From Pseudonocardiales bacterium (GTDB taxonomy: Bacteria > Actinomycetota > Actinomycetes > Mycobacteriales > Pseudonocardiaceae): DNA of 33,999 bases. A program made the translations under genes and the position numbers. This document shows positions 22,210-30,733 of the stretch, one piece after another (position 1 is the stretch's first letter; the number at the start of each line of letters is the position of its first letter). The notes below the pieces were generated by a model. That model was not told the DNA's origin. It worked only from the letters and a program-made list of their open reading frames with translations, and made no database searches. Where the stretch lies: NCBI GenBank assembly GCA_019244165.1, contig JAFATA010000019.1:1-33999 (forward strand). The letters are read 5' to 3'.

Positions 22210-22472
22210 TGGGCGGCAAGCACCACCAATCACCGTGGTGGCGTTGCCTTGGCCGACGACGTCGTCAGGAGACGGCGCCACAGCCGTTGTTGGCCGAGAT
22301 GGTGGATGGTGCGGGGGTGGCGCACTGGGTGAGCCGTGAGGCGTTCGAGCAGGGTCTGGACGAGGGCACGGGGTTTTACGTGGTGTTGTGTGGGCGCCGG
22401 ATCGCCGTCGCAAGCATGGCCGCCCCACCGGAGCGGGCCTGCTGGCCCTGTCAGGAGGCCCGGACATGCTAA
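22209..22472 (+). CDS. 87-residue CxxC protein, partner of the previous gene
   Basis: The ATG at 22209 shares its A with the preceding stop codon (TGATG). The product has a basic N-terminus, then HWVSREAFEQGLDEGTGFYV, LCGRRIAVASM and ACWPCQEA: one copy of the CG...CxxC unit found twice in the protein before it. It may be a small zinc-binding protein that pairs with its neighbour. The stop overlaps the convergent methyltransferase stop by four bases. Function unknown; a role with the RiPP cluster is only suggested by position. Confidence 0.55.
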   Translation: MGGKHHQSPWWRCLGRRRRQETAPQPLLAEMVDGAGVAHWVSREAFEQGLDEGTGFYVVLCGRRIAVASMAAPPERACWPCQEARTC

Positions 22473-23734
22473 GCGAGCTGCCCTGGCCTGAGCGGGGTCG
22501 GTGATGTGCTGCCCCCGGTCACAGGTCCAACTCGGGGGATGTCAGGCGTCAGGGGACCGGGAAGGGCTAGTGGCCAGGTGTGTGTGCTGGTGGGGGTGTC
22601 TAGCCAGACTCGTTGGTGGTCTGTGGTGACGGTGAGGCCGAAGCGGCCCCAGCCGGGCGCTCCGAGTGTGATCCACAGGGCGTGGGCGTCCTCGATGATT
22701 CGCCACACTCGACGCGGGCCGCCTTCCCGGACGTGGTGGTTTCCCTGGTCGTGGGTGAGGGTGACTTCCGCCCAGGAGCCGTCGCCCACGGTGAGGCAGG
22801 TGACGGTGGGGTTGCCGTTCTGGTCGGGGCGGCCGTAGCCGACGGCGATGTCGGGGCCGAGCGTGAAGCTGGCCAGAAACCACACCACCAGGCAGTTCCA
22901 GGGCGTGCGCGGGTCCAGGGTGGTAGTGCGCTGCTCGGGGTGACTGTTGGGTTGCCTGCGGGGCCTGGGGTGCTGCGGGGTGTGTGCGGCGGGGTGGTGG
23001 CGCAGGTCCATGAAGGCGGCGTAGGTCGAATCGAAGCGCCCCTCGGCGCGGTCGGGGTAGCGGGTGAGGCGGACCAGACTGCCCGCGCCGCGCGCGGTCT
23101 TGAGGTCGGTGAGGATGACACCGCCGGGGCTGGTCTGCTGCACCCAGGTCCACGGTAGAGCCGGGACGGCGCAGGTGGCGATGATCCGGTCGAAGGGGGC
23201 ATGCTCGGCCAGTCCGGCCGCGCCGTCACCAGCGACCAGGGTGGGGTGGTAGCCGAGGCGGGCTAGCCGCTGTCGGGCCAGTTCGAGGAGGTCGGGCTCG
23301 ATCTCGACGGAGAACACGTTGGCGTCCCCGAGCCGGTGGGTGAGCAGGGCCGTGTTGTACCCGGTTCCGGTGCCGATCTCCAGTACCCGGTGCCCGTCGT
23401 GCACGTCGAGGGCTTCCAGCATGCGGGTCATTAACCCGGGCATGCTCGACGACGAGCGCAGGCTCTGCGGTCCTGGGCAGTCAGCTGCGGCGGTGAGTAG
23501 TGCCTTGTTGGAGTACACCTGCTCTAGCCAGTCCTGCTGGCCCTGGGGGGTGGTGGTGTCCAGCCGGTGCCACGAACCGTCGGGGTCACGGCGCAGAACG
23601 TCGGGCACGAGTTCGTGGCGGGGTACCGCGCAGAGTGCCTCCTGCCACGGTGCCGACCAGAGCTTGCCGGCTGCGATGAGTCCCTGGGCAAGCTGGCGTG
23701 CTCGGCACTGCCAGTCTTCGGCGAGCACGGTCAC
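22469..23734 (-). CDS. tgmC: PIMT-like methyltransferase of a graspetide/imiditide cluster
   Basis: This 421-residue protein has an N-terminal protein-L-isoaspartate methyltransferase domain: SSSMPGLMTRML substrate loop, SAM motif VLEIGTGTGYNTALL, FSVEIEPDLLELA and LVAGDGAAGL. A 180-residue C-terminal extension ends WRIIEDAHALWITLGAPGWG and RFGLTVTT, as in methyltransferases of ATP-grasp peptide systems (TIGR04188 type; ThfM of fuscimiditide is the characterised relative). These methylate an Asp in the cyclised peptide so that it closes to aspartimide. The GTG start at 23734 overlaps the ATP-grasp stop by four bases (GTGA). It is the last gene of tgmA-tgmB-tgmC. A second homologue's tail lies at 1-225. 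Confidence 0.88.
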   Translation of the reverse strand: MTVLAEDWQCRARQLAQGLIAAGKLWSAPWQEALCAVPRHELVPDVLRRDPDGSWHRLDTTTPQGQQDWLEQVYSNKALLTAAADCPGPQSLRSSSSMPGLMTRMLEALDVHDGHRVLEIGTGTGYNTALLTHRLGDANVFSVEIEPDLLELARQRLARLGYHPTLVAGDGAAGLAEHAPFDRIIATCAVPALPWTWVQQTSPGGVILTDLKTARGAGSLVRLTRYPDRAEGRFDSTYAAFMDLRHHPAAHTPQHPRPRRQPNSHPEQRTTTLDPRTPWNCLVVWFLASFTLGPDIAVGYGRPDQNGNPTVTCLTVGDGSWAEVTLTHDQGNHHVREGGPRRVWRIIEDAHALWITLGAPGWGRFGLTVTTDHQRVWLDTPTSTHTWPLALPGPLTPDIPRVGPVTGGSTSPTPLRPGQLA

Positions 23735-24696
23735 GAGGGTGCTCCTGCGGCGAGGACATCACACAGGGCCTGGGTGATCGGTGCCCCGGTCTTGGCTTCC
23801 AACCAGAAATACTGGCCCGCGCTGTTGGATTCGAGGAAAATCCAGCGCTGGTCAATGTCGATGGCGAAGTCGACCGCGGCGTAGGTCAGGCCCATCGTCG
23901 TCATATAGGCGCGGAGTCCTTTTTCTATCTCAGGTGGGGTGTCGACCCATTCGTAGCTCAGTGAGGGATAGTCCGCCCGCCAGTCCACCCGAGACGCTGC
24001 TGATCCAGCCCGGATCAGGATAGTGAACATCCGCTCGCCCACGCACACGACCCTAGCTTCGTGAATCTTGCTCACCCAGTGCTGCAGCTGGGTGGCGGTA
24101 GCATCGACTCCGGACAGATCAGCCAGCTCAGGTGACGTCAGCCGGTCCGTGAAGGCCACCGTGAGGGTGTCGCCTTCGGTGACTGTATTGGGCCCGAGCG
24201 ACTTGCGTACGACGCCGGTAGGGCTTGCGGTGGCGAAGCGCCGCGCCGCCTGCGGGCTGTTAGTGATCACGGTCGCGGCAGTGGAAAGCCCGCAGCGTGT
24301 CGCTACCGCTAGTTGAAGCGGCTTATAGGACGCATCGGCCGACCGGTTGGGGTGGTTGACCCACACCACGTCCAAGCTGGCCAGCACACCACCAAGACCA
24401 AGACGGGCCTCCCGGTGAGCGTAAGCCCGCTCGACGTCGGTCATGCCCTCGGCGAAGGAGAACACACCCGGATGACGGGACCAGATTGATCGGATAGCGT
24501 CCAGGTCCACCGCGCGGTGCTCGGTTGCCAATACCCCATCCCAGGTGCCATTGCTATCGAGTAGTGCCTCCAGCACTAATGAACGGGGAAACCAACTAGT
24601 GTCGGCGCGGAAAACAGGAACGTCGCGCGCCGTGAGTTCGCGAACCACAGCATCGACGGGGATATCGGATTTTTCTGCGAGGATGACAACGGTCAA
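23731..24696 (-). CDS. tgmB: ATP-grasp peptide ligase (graspetide maturase)
   Basis: This protein of 321 residues, counted from TTG 24696, has an ATP-grasp fold related to MvdD/TIGR04187 ligases. The C-terminal metal-binding motif FLESNSAGQYFWLEAKTG (E-x-N-x-x-G-Q) is intact, preceded by YAAVDFAIDID. These enzymes join side-chain carboxylates of the precursor to Thr/Ser/Lys side chains, making ester or amide macrocycles. The start: GGAAGAAG lies just before TTG 24696, and this TTG overlaps the precursor stop (TTGA), giving tight coupling; TTG 24711 is the longer alternative. It lies between the precursor gene and the methyltransferase. Confidence 0.88.
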   Translation of the reverse strand: MTVVILAEKSDIPVDAVVRELTARDVPVFRADTSWFPRSLVLEALLDSNGTWDGVLATEHRAVDLDAIRSIWSRHPGVFSFAEGMTDVERAYAHREARLGLGGVLASLDVVWVNHPNRSADASYKPLQLAVATRCGLSTAATVITNSPQAARRFATASPTGVVRKSLGPNTVTEGDTLTVAFTDRLTSPELADLSGVDATATQLQHWVSKIHEARVVCVGERMFTILIRAGSAASRVDWRADYPSLSYEWVDTPPEIEKGLRAYMTTMGLTYAAVDFAIDIDQRWIFLESNSAGQYFWLEAKTGAPITQALCDVLAAGAPS

Positions 24697-25037
24697 TGTT
24701 CTTCTTCCCAACCCCAGGTGTCTTCCTCCTGACCCTCATCACCGTCACTGTAGGTCTTGCTCTCCCATTCCTTCTTTTGGTCTTCCTCCCAACCCATCCG
24801 CTCGATCAGCGGCCGCCCCGCGTCATCGACAGCGACCTGCCGCTGGTGGCAGTAACACACCTCCGGACGTACCGGGGACGGCACCCTCTGAGCGAAACGA
24901 AGCCCAAACGGGCGAGTCTCGGAAGGACCTGGTCCATCAGCGGCAACGGTCCTAGACAAGCTATACCGCAGACTGGCCGAGGACAGGGGGCTGTCCGCAG
25001 AGACTTCGGGATGCCGCGCGGTGCCGCTGGACTCCAT
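24693..25037 (-). CDS. tgmA: Graspetide/imiditide precursor peptide
   Basis: This is a 114-residue peptide. The leader has RPFGLRF at residues 42-48 and QVAVDDAGRPL at 67-77, the two conserved blocks of ATP-grasp-targeted precursors (TIGR04186 type). The C-terminal region from about residue 81 is extremely acidic and ends DGDEGQEEDTWGWEEEH, with possible nucleophiles K88, K89, S93, K94, T95, S97 and T107, and one Asp-Gly (D98-G99), the best aspartimide site. The ATG at 25037 lies 7 bases after a TAGGCT -10-like box, so the mRNA may be leaderless; a later TTG start would shorten the leader. The frame stays open further upstream to 25475, but that part has no family features. The stop overlaps tgmB. 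Confidence 0.8.
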   Translation of the reverse strand: MESSGTARHPEVSADSPLSSASLRYSLSRTVAADGPGPSETRPFGLRFAQRVPSPVRPEVCYCHQRQVAVDDAGRPLIERMGWEEDQKKEWESKTYSDGDEGQEEDTWGWEEEH

Positions 25038-25044
25038 GGACTGT

Positions 25045-25050
25045 AGCCTA
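25045..25050 (-). promoter_or_regulatory. -10 box of a possibly leaderless tgmA promoter
   Basis: TAGGCT on the minus strand ends seven bases before the tgmA ATG, the distance expected if transcription begins at the A of ATG. The -35 region (TTTCAG, 18 bases further up) is weak. No ribosome site precedes this ATG, which fits leaderless expression. Confidence 0.4.
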
Positions 25051-25188
25051 AGGATGAGGCTGTCTCCGCTGAAAGACCCGGATCGGTGACGCTCTCCCAC
25101 TCCTCGAAGGATGACAGTGCTCTGCGCTTCCAGGGTCATCTGGCTCCACCGATCATCTCCTGCACTGATCACGTCCTGCGTAGCCCAG

Positions 25189-25254
25189 TGCCGTGAACTC
25201 GACACCACCGACATCCCAGTGCCGGAAAATGTCGGTGGTGTCGAGTTCACGGCA
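25189..25254. repeat. Perfect 26-bp inverted repeat
   Basis: Arms 25189-25214 and 25229-25254 are perfect reverse complements around a 14-base loop. The ten bases CCCAGTGCCG occur both just outside and overlapping the left arm (25184) and in the loop (25215). There is no T tract on either side. It lies about 150 bp upstream of tgmA and 450 bp after the transporter stop. It may be a strong hairpin terminator between the two genes, or a relic of a small transposable element (MITE). Confidence 0.75.
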
Positions 25255-25704
25255 TGCAGCCGCAACGTGACCGGCCGCCCGAGGCGCAGCCTCACTAGCT
25301 GTCTCGCCGTCTGGGAAATGGCCTCATCCACCGCACACGGCACTGGCACGGCGCCGCGTTCCGGCCGCAGCGGTGCGGTGGTCAACCGGCCGGGGGCGGC
25401 CAGCATGTCAGCGCGGTCGCCATTACATCCGCGCACAGCGCGTCCATGCCGAATACGCGGCAGTTGAAGCCCCACTATCGGCGTGGCCTTGAAGCCTTAC
25501 TCGGTCAGCCGAAGGTGAAGCTGTAGACCTTGAGGCCGGAGCCCAGACCCAACCCGAGGACGAACGCGCTGCTACTTTCGGAATTGGCTGAGCGTTGCGG
25601 GAGCCACGAGAAGGGACGTTCCAAGATCTCCTCAAGCTGGAAATGATCCTCAGGATGTCAGGCCCCGGCTTTGCGTTGGCGGTTCTGGGACTGGGCACCC
25701 GTGG
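25255..25704. other. Gap with no recognised gene
   Basis: Open frames exist on both strands but none has a ribosome site or a family signature. A plus-strand stretch near 25570-25655 (ELAERCGSHEKGRSKISSSW and a stop) looks protein-like and may be the tail of a lost gene. A minus-strand stretch near 25270-25410 also has some coding character. Confidence 0.3.
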
Positions 25705-27005
25705 TCACGACACGCAAGGTTCCGCTGGCTCGGTCGGGGACGGGTGCTGCGGCATGAACACCAGCGCGATCAGAGACAGTGCCGCGCAGCCGAGGATGTA
25801 GTAGCTGATGGAGGTACTGGACCCGGTGTACTTCAGGATCGCGGTGGCGATCAGCGGAGCCGGGCCGCCGGCGATCACCGAGGCGAGCTGGTAGCCCAGC
25901 CCGGCCCCGGAGTAGCGCACGTGGGCGCCGAAGCTCTCTGCGATCAGTGCAGCCTGCGGGCCGTACTGCAGGTCGTGGCAGAGCAGTGACACGATGATGC
26001 TGAGCAGGACCAGCCCCGGGGCCTTCGTGTCGAGCAGGGTGAAGTAGGGAAACGCGTAAGCACCGGTGGCCACGATGCCGATCCCGTACACCACCCGACG
26101 CCCGATGAGATCGGACACATAGCCGAATAAAGGCACGCTGAGCAGGCCGATCGCTGCGGCAATCAGGGTGTCGTTGAGCAGCTCGCCGCGGGACACATCG
26201 AGGTGTGTGGTGCCATAGGTCAAGACGAAGGTGATGAACAGGTTAAACGACGCCTGCTCCGAGACCCGCACGAAGGCTGAGGAGAGGATCTCCCGCGGGT
26301 AGTTCCGGACGGCTTCGGTCACCGGCTTTCCGACCACCCTCGCCTGCCGCGTGAGCTGGTCAAATTCCGGGGTCTCGGGCACCCGCACCCGCACGTACAG
26401 GCCCAAGGCGACCAGCAGCACGCTGGCCAGAAACGGCACCCGCCATCCCCAGGTCGCAAAGCTGGCCCCGGTGGCCGAGGACAGCAGCGTGACCATTCCG
26501 GTGGACAGCAGCAGCCCGATCGGCACGCCCATCTGTGGCCAGCTGGCCATCAGCCCGCGGCGCCGGACCGAGCCCCATTCCATCGACAGCAGCACCGAGC
26601 CACCCCACTCACCGCCCACGCCGAGGCCCTGGATCACCCGCAGCAGGGTCAGCAGCACCGGCGCGGCGATCCCGATCGTGGCGTAGGTGGGTAGGCAACC
26701 GATCAGGAACGTCCCGATCCCCATCAGTATCAGCGTCGCCACCAGGGTGGACTTGCGTCCGAGCCGGTCCCCGAAGTGCCCGAAGACCACCGCTCCGACC
26801 GGCCGGGCGGCAAACCCGACGAACAGCGTTCCGAAGGCCGCCAACCCTCCCAAGAACGCCGACCGCCCCGGAAAAACAGCTGAGGGAACACCAGCGCCGC
26901 CGCGGTCGCGTAAAGGAAAAAGTCGCTGAACTCGATCGCCGTACCGACCGTGCTGGCCACCACCGCCCGCCGCTGCTGCCCCACCACCACTGCGCGGTCG
27001 TCCAT
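25705..27005 (-). CDS. MHS-family MFS transporter with a frameshift near the start
   Basis: This is a twelve-helix major facilitator of the metabolite:H+ symporter type (ProP/ShiA/KgtP relatives). Signatures are GHFGDRLGRKSTLVATLILM, RVIQGLGVGGEWGGS, the WGWRVPFL loop and YVRVRVPETPEF. The true N-terminus (MDDRAVVVGQQRRAVVASTV, then FSDFFLYATAAALVFPQLFF) lies in a different frame from the body. The switch is at about 26870-26880, next to a run of five T and four C (minus strand), where one missing base restores PQLFFPGRSAFLGGLAAFG. So it is either a one-base deletion that kills the gene or a homopolymer error. The substrate (probably an organic acid or osmolyte) cannot be told. It reads towards tgmA on the same strand. 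Confidence 0.75.
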
Positions 27006-27231
27006 CCTGCAGCGGGGGCCGGGGCACCCCGGGCTGGGGTTCCCCAGTGTCGGTGGGCATCCACCCACCCGGGCAGCCTAGCCGAGCGGGGCGTTGATGC
27101 GTTGTACGCCACTGGTCGGTGCTGTAAGTCCGTCAGAAGTCTGAAGGGATAGTCGTAATCTGCGATGGAGGAACTCGCAGGAGTCCCAGCTACGTTGGAG
27201 TTAACCCGAGGGTTCCGCGGAGGTGGACGCC

Positions 27232-29466
27232 GTGTTGGCAGCGCGACTGGCGATCGGCCTGGGGCTCACGGCCGTGACACTCATCGTCGCCGGCCGGCGG
27301 GTGTGGTGGCTGCAGCGCCTGATCCGCTGCGGGCAGCCGGCCCCCGGCCGCAGCGAGCAGCTGGGGGAGCGGCTGCGGACCCAGCTGACCGAGGTGTTCG
27401 GGCAGCGGCGGCTGTTGCGCTGGACGGTCCCCGGCCTCGCGCACTTCTTCACCTTTTGGGGCTTTCTCGTCCTGATCACCGTCTACATCGAGGCCTACGG
27501 GGCGCTGTTCACCCCGCACTTCGCCATCCCGCTGATCGGGCACTCGCCAGCGTTGGGCGCCCTTCAAGACACCCTCGCGCTCGCAGTGCTCGTGTCGATC
27601 ATTGCGTTCGCGGTCATGCGGGTCCGGCAGGCCCCGGAGCGCAGGCAGCGGGCATCGCGCTTCTACGGCTCGCACACCGGCGGCGCCTGGCTGATCCTGT
27701 TGATGATTTTCAACGTGATCTGGACGTTGTTCCTGTTCCGGGGAACCGAGGTGAACACCGGCAGCTTCCCCTACCGGCATGGAGCGTTCGTCTCAGAAGC
27801 GGTGGGCGCGCTGCTCGCACCGCTAGGCACCCGGACCAACCAGGTACTGGAGACGGCGGGACTGCTGGCGCACCTCAGCGTCATGCTGATCTTCTTGATC
27901 ATCGTGCTGTACTCCAAGCACCTGCACATCTTCATCGCGCCGATCAACGTGGCGGCCAAGCGGATGCCCACGGCACTGGGCCCGCTGCTGCCGATGGAGT
28001 CGGGCGGCAAACAGATCGATTTCGAGGACCCGGGCGAGGATGACGTCTTCGGCCGCGGCAAGATCGAAGAGTTCACCTGGAAGGGCATGCTGGACTTCGC
28101 GACCTGCACCGAGTGCGGTCGCTGCCAGAGCCAGTGCCCGGCGTGGAACACCGGCAAGCCGCTGTCCCCCAAGTTGTTGATCATGGATTTGCGCGATCAC
28201 CTGTTCGCCAAGGCGCCCTATCTCATCGGAGACCAGCAGATACCAGAGGACGTCAACGTGCTGGCGCTGGCTGGCGCTCATGCCGAGGCAAACAGGCCTG
28301 AGGTGCCCGAGTCCGGCTTCGGTCGGGTACCGGGATCGGGTCCCGAGCAGGCCACGCGGCCGCTGGTGGGCACCGCCGAGGTGGGTGGTGTGATTGACCC
28401 CGACGTGCTCTGGTCGTGCACCACCTGCGGGGCGTGCGTGGAGCAGTGCCCGGTGGACATCGAGCACGTGGACCACATCGTGGACATGCGGCGCTACCAG
28501 GTCCTCATCGAGGCGGAGTTCCCCACCGAGCTGGGCACGCTGTTCCGTAACCTGGAGAACCGGGGCAACCCGTGGGGGCAGAGTTCCTCGGCCCGGATGG
28601 ACTGGGCGAAGGGCCTGGACTTCGAGGTCCCGCACCTGAGCGGGCAGACGTTGCCCGAGGACGTGGAGTACCTGTTCTGGGTCGGCTGCGCGGGTGCCTT
28701 TGACGACCAGGCCAAGCGCACGGTGCGGGCTACCGCCGAGCTGCTCCACCACGCTGGCGTCCGCTACGTGGTGCTCGGTGACGGTGAGACCTGCACGGGT
28801 GATCCGGCCCGCCGATCGGGCAACGAGTTCGTCTTCCAGGTGCTCGCGCGGCAGAACGTCGAGGTGCTCAATGCCGCCTTCGCCGGACGCGAGCCGGGGC
28901 GCCGCAAGATCGTGACGACCTGCCCGCACTGCTTCAACACCCTGGGCCGGGAGTACCCGCAGCTGGAGGGGCATTACGAGGTGGTGCACCACACCCAGCT
29001 GCTCAACCAGCTGGTGCGGGGAGGCAAGCTGGTGCCGATGGCCGCCCCGGAGGGACCTGCGGTGACCTACCACGACCCGTGCTATCTGGGTCGGCACAAC
29101 CAGGTGTACTCGCCGCCGCGTGAGCTGCTCGGAGCGACCGGTGCGCAGCTGACCGAGATGCCGCGGCACGCCCAGCGTTCGATGTGTTGCGGCGCCGGGG
29201 GTGCCCGGATGTGGATGGAGGAGCGCATCGGCAAGCGGGTCAACCTGGACCGGGTCGATGAGGCGATCGCCACCGGGGCGCCCGCGATCACCACCGGGTG
29301 CCCGTTTTGCCGGGTGATGCTCACCGACGGCCTCACCGCCCGCGACGCTGAGGGCACCGCCGGTGCCACCACCGACGTGCTCGACGTCGCCCAGCTCCTG
29401 CTGGCCAGCGTCAAGCGGGGCACCCCCCGCCATTCGGAGCCGAATAGCACTCCCGAGGGGGGCTGA
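27232..29466 (+). CDS. EtfD-like membrane iron-sulfur protein (Rv0338c type)
   Basis: The product has about 744 residues. The N-terminal 250 residues hold about five membrane helices. Two 4Fe-4S ferredoxin motifs follow (CTECGRCQSQCP and CTTCGACVEQCP), then two CCG-type domains of heterodisulfide-reductase subunit B (CPHCFNTLGREYP; DPCYLGRHNQ with MCCGAGGARMWME). In mycobacteria this architecture is EtfD, which passes electrons from the electron-transfer flavoprotein of fatty-acid oxidation to the membrane quinone pool. GGAGG eight bases before GTG 27232 favours that start; GTG 27223 is close behind. It is divergent from the transporter; dcd, which follows, is convergent. Confidence 0.88.
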   Translation: MLAARLAIGLGLTAVTLIVAGRRVWWLQRLIRCGQPAPGRSEQLGERLRTQLTEVFGQRRLLRWTVPGLAHFFTFWGFLVLITVYIEAYGALFTPHFAIPLIGHSPALGALQDTLALAVLVSIIAFAVMRVRQAPERRQRASRFYGSHTGGAWLILLMIFNVIWTLFLFRGTEVNTGSFPYRHGAFVSEAVGALLAPLGTRTNQVLETAGLLAHLSVMLIFLIIVLYSKHLHIFIAPINVAAKRMPTALGPLLPMESGGKQIDFEDPGEDDVFGRGKIEEFTWKGMLDFATCTECGRCQSQCPAWNTGKPLSPKLLIMDLRDHLFAKAPYLIGDQQIPEDVNVLALAGAHAEANRPEVPESGFGRVPGSGPEQATRPLVGTAEVGGVIDPDVLWSCTTCGACVEQCPVDIEHVDHIVDMRRYQVLIEAEFPTELGTLFRNLENRGNPWGQSSSARMDWAKGLDFEVPHLSGQTLPEDVEYLFWVGCAGAFDDQAKRTVRATAELLHHAGVRYVVLGDGETCTGDPARRSGNEFVFQVLARQNVEVLNAAFAGREPGRRKIVTTCPHCFNTLGREYPQLEGHYEVVHHTQLLNQLVRGGKLVPMAAPEGPAVTYHDPCYLGRHNQVYSPPRELLGATGAQLTEMPRHAQRSMCCGAGGARMWMEERIGKRVNLDRVDEAIATGAPAITTGCPFCRVMLTDGLTARDAEGTAGATTDVLDVAQLLLASVKRGTPRHSEPNSTPEGG

Positions 29467-29490
29467 CCCCGCTATTCGGCTCCGAATAGC
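29432..29490. terminator. Nested palindromes between etfD-like gene and dcd
   Basis: A 17-base arm at 29432-29448 pairs perfectly with 29471-29487 across 22 bases. Each arm is also nearly self-complementary (ATTCGG-AG-CCGAAT; GCTATTCGG-CT-CCGAATAGC). The structure covers the last codons of the EtfD-like gene and abuts the dcd stop, so it may terminate transcription from both sides. Confidence 0.55.
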
Positions 29491-30071
29491 TACCGGCGGG
29501 TGTCGATGCGCTGGAAGTTGAGGTGGGCTCGGGAGGGTGTGGGTCCGCGCTGGCCCTGGTAACGGGAGCCCACGCTGGCGCTGCCGTAGGGGTGCTCAGC
29601 GGGGCTGGAGAGCCGGAACAGGCACAGCTGCCCGATCTTCATTCCTGGCCACAGCGTGATCGGCAGGTTGGCCACATTGGACAACTCCAGGGTGATATGA
29701 CCGGTGAAACCGGGGTCGATGAACCCTGCCGTAGAGTGCGTCAGCAAGCCAAGACGCCCCAGGCTGGATTTGCCTTCTAGCCGCCCGGCGAGATCATCGG
29801 GCAACGTGATGTGCTCAAACGTCGAGCCGAGGACGAACTCGCCGGGGTGGAGCACGAAGGGCTCGTCACCCTCCGGCTCCACCAGCGAGGTCAGCTCATC
29901 CTGCTGCAGTGACGGGTCGATGTGGGTGTACTTGGTGTTGACGAAGACCCGAAAGAAGCGGTCCAGCCGCACGTCGATACTGGAGGGCTGGAGCAGCTTC
30001 TCGTCGAACGGGGCGAGGCCCAGGCGACCGGCGTCGATCTCGGCCCGCAGGTCACGGTCGGACAGCAGCAC
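29490..30071 (-). CDS. dcd: dCTP deaminase (dUMP-forming type likely)
   Basis: The 193-residue product is a trimeric dUTPase-fold enzyme: [12 protein letters not shown] start, [11 protein letters not shown], the active-site [20 protein letters not shown] and [13 protein letters not shown] with the catalytic Glu, and a C-terminal [14 protein letters not shown] lid. Actinobacterial members of this length usually carry out both dCTP deamination and dUTP hydrolysis to give dUMP for thymidylate synthesis. That bifunctionality is known for the group and not shown here. It is divergent from tRNA-Gly, which starts 107 bp further on. Confidence 0.95.
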   Translation of the reverse strand: MLLSDRDLRAEIDAGRLGLAPFDEKLLQPSSIDVRLDRFFRVFVNTKYTHIDPSLQQDELTSLVEPEGDEPFVLHPGEFVLGSTFEHITLPDDLAGRLEGKSSLGRLGLLTHSTAGFIDPGFTGHITLELSNVANLPITLWPGMKIGQLCLFRLSSPAEHPYGSASVGSRYQGQRGPTPSRAHLNFQRIDTRR

Positions 30072-30178
30072 AGCGTCACACTAGCCGGGTGCGCTGACCG
30101 TGAGTGACCGCCTCGGGTAGCGGTCAGTGCCCGCGCTAGAGCCCATGCCAGGCGGTCCGTGCTAGGCTTTGCCGTGCT

Positions 30179-30252
30179 GCGGGTGTAGTTCAATGGTAGA
30201 ATGAGAGCTTCCCAAGCTCTAGACGCGAGTTCGATTCTCGTCACCCGCTCCA
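30179..30252 (+). tRNA. tRNA-Gly(CCC)
   Basis: A seven-base acceptor stem GCGGGTG pairs with CACCCGC (30242-30248), then discriminator T and an encoded CCA. The anticodon stem AGAGC/GCTCT encloses the loop TTCCCAA, with anticodon CCC. The T arm GAGTTCGATTCTC is normal. A 14-bp partial copy at 33547-33560 suggests it served as an integration site. Confidence 0.95.
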
Positions 30253-30556
30253 GAACAAAAGCCCAGCTAGAGAGTGTTCCCGCTAGGTCTAGACCTTCCG
30301 TATGTGAGGCTGCAATTTTCCGACGTGCTGTATGCGTGCTGTTAGACAGCGGGTTCGGAGGCACCGGCGGGGGCCATCCCCCGTCATCGTTGTCCGCAGG
30401 CCGCTTGACCACCATGCAGATCTCCTTACTCTTTCCTGCGCTTCCTCGTACTGGACCGCTGTGCTCGTCGCGGCAGTCGCACCAAGGAGATAAGTCACCG
30501 GGAGCAAGCCTACGGCCGATACAGACGGACCACTTTCCCCACCCGCAGGTGACTCC
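30253..30556. other. Gap after tRNA-Gly
   Basis: No gene or RNA is supported. The composition is less GC-rich than the core chromosome. The overlapping open frames in both directions lack starts and signatures. Confidence 0.3.
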
Positions 30557-30733
30557 GTGGGTGCGCTAATCGCATTACAGTGGAACCCGGAAGTTAAGTT
30601 GGGCGACCTACTGGCAGTTATTGCCTTGATGCTTACGGCTACCGCATTATTGTTTACCGGCCACCAAGTTCGCCAAGTGCGGTCAACAGCGGACACCCGA
30701 AGACCTCCATCGCCAAATACCTTGCGCAGGTGA
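30557..30733 (+). CDS. 58-residue single-helix membrane protein or relic
   Basis: GTG 30557 opens VGALIALQWNPEVKLGDLLA, followed by a hydrophobic helix (about residues 17-37), a basic GHQVRQVRSTADTRR tail and a TGA. The V-K-x-G-D-L-L start of a membrane helix is common at the N-terminus of longer actinobacterial membrane proteins of unknown role, so this is probably a truncated one. A weak AGGTGA lies upstream. Confidence 0.35.
   Translation: MGALIALQWNPEVKLGDLLAVIALMLTATALLFTGHQVRQVRSTADTRRPPSPNTLRR

Noticed and set aside
25038..25475. Upstream extension of the tgmA frame to a 260-residue protein
   Set aside because: The extension runs through the 26-bp inverted repeat and has no family features; the leader blocks and TAGGCT box favour the start at 25037.
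27823..29433. 536-codon minus-strand open frame opposite the EtfD-like gene
   Set aside because: Shadow of a gene with clear iron-sulfur motifs; no protein features of its own.
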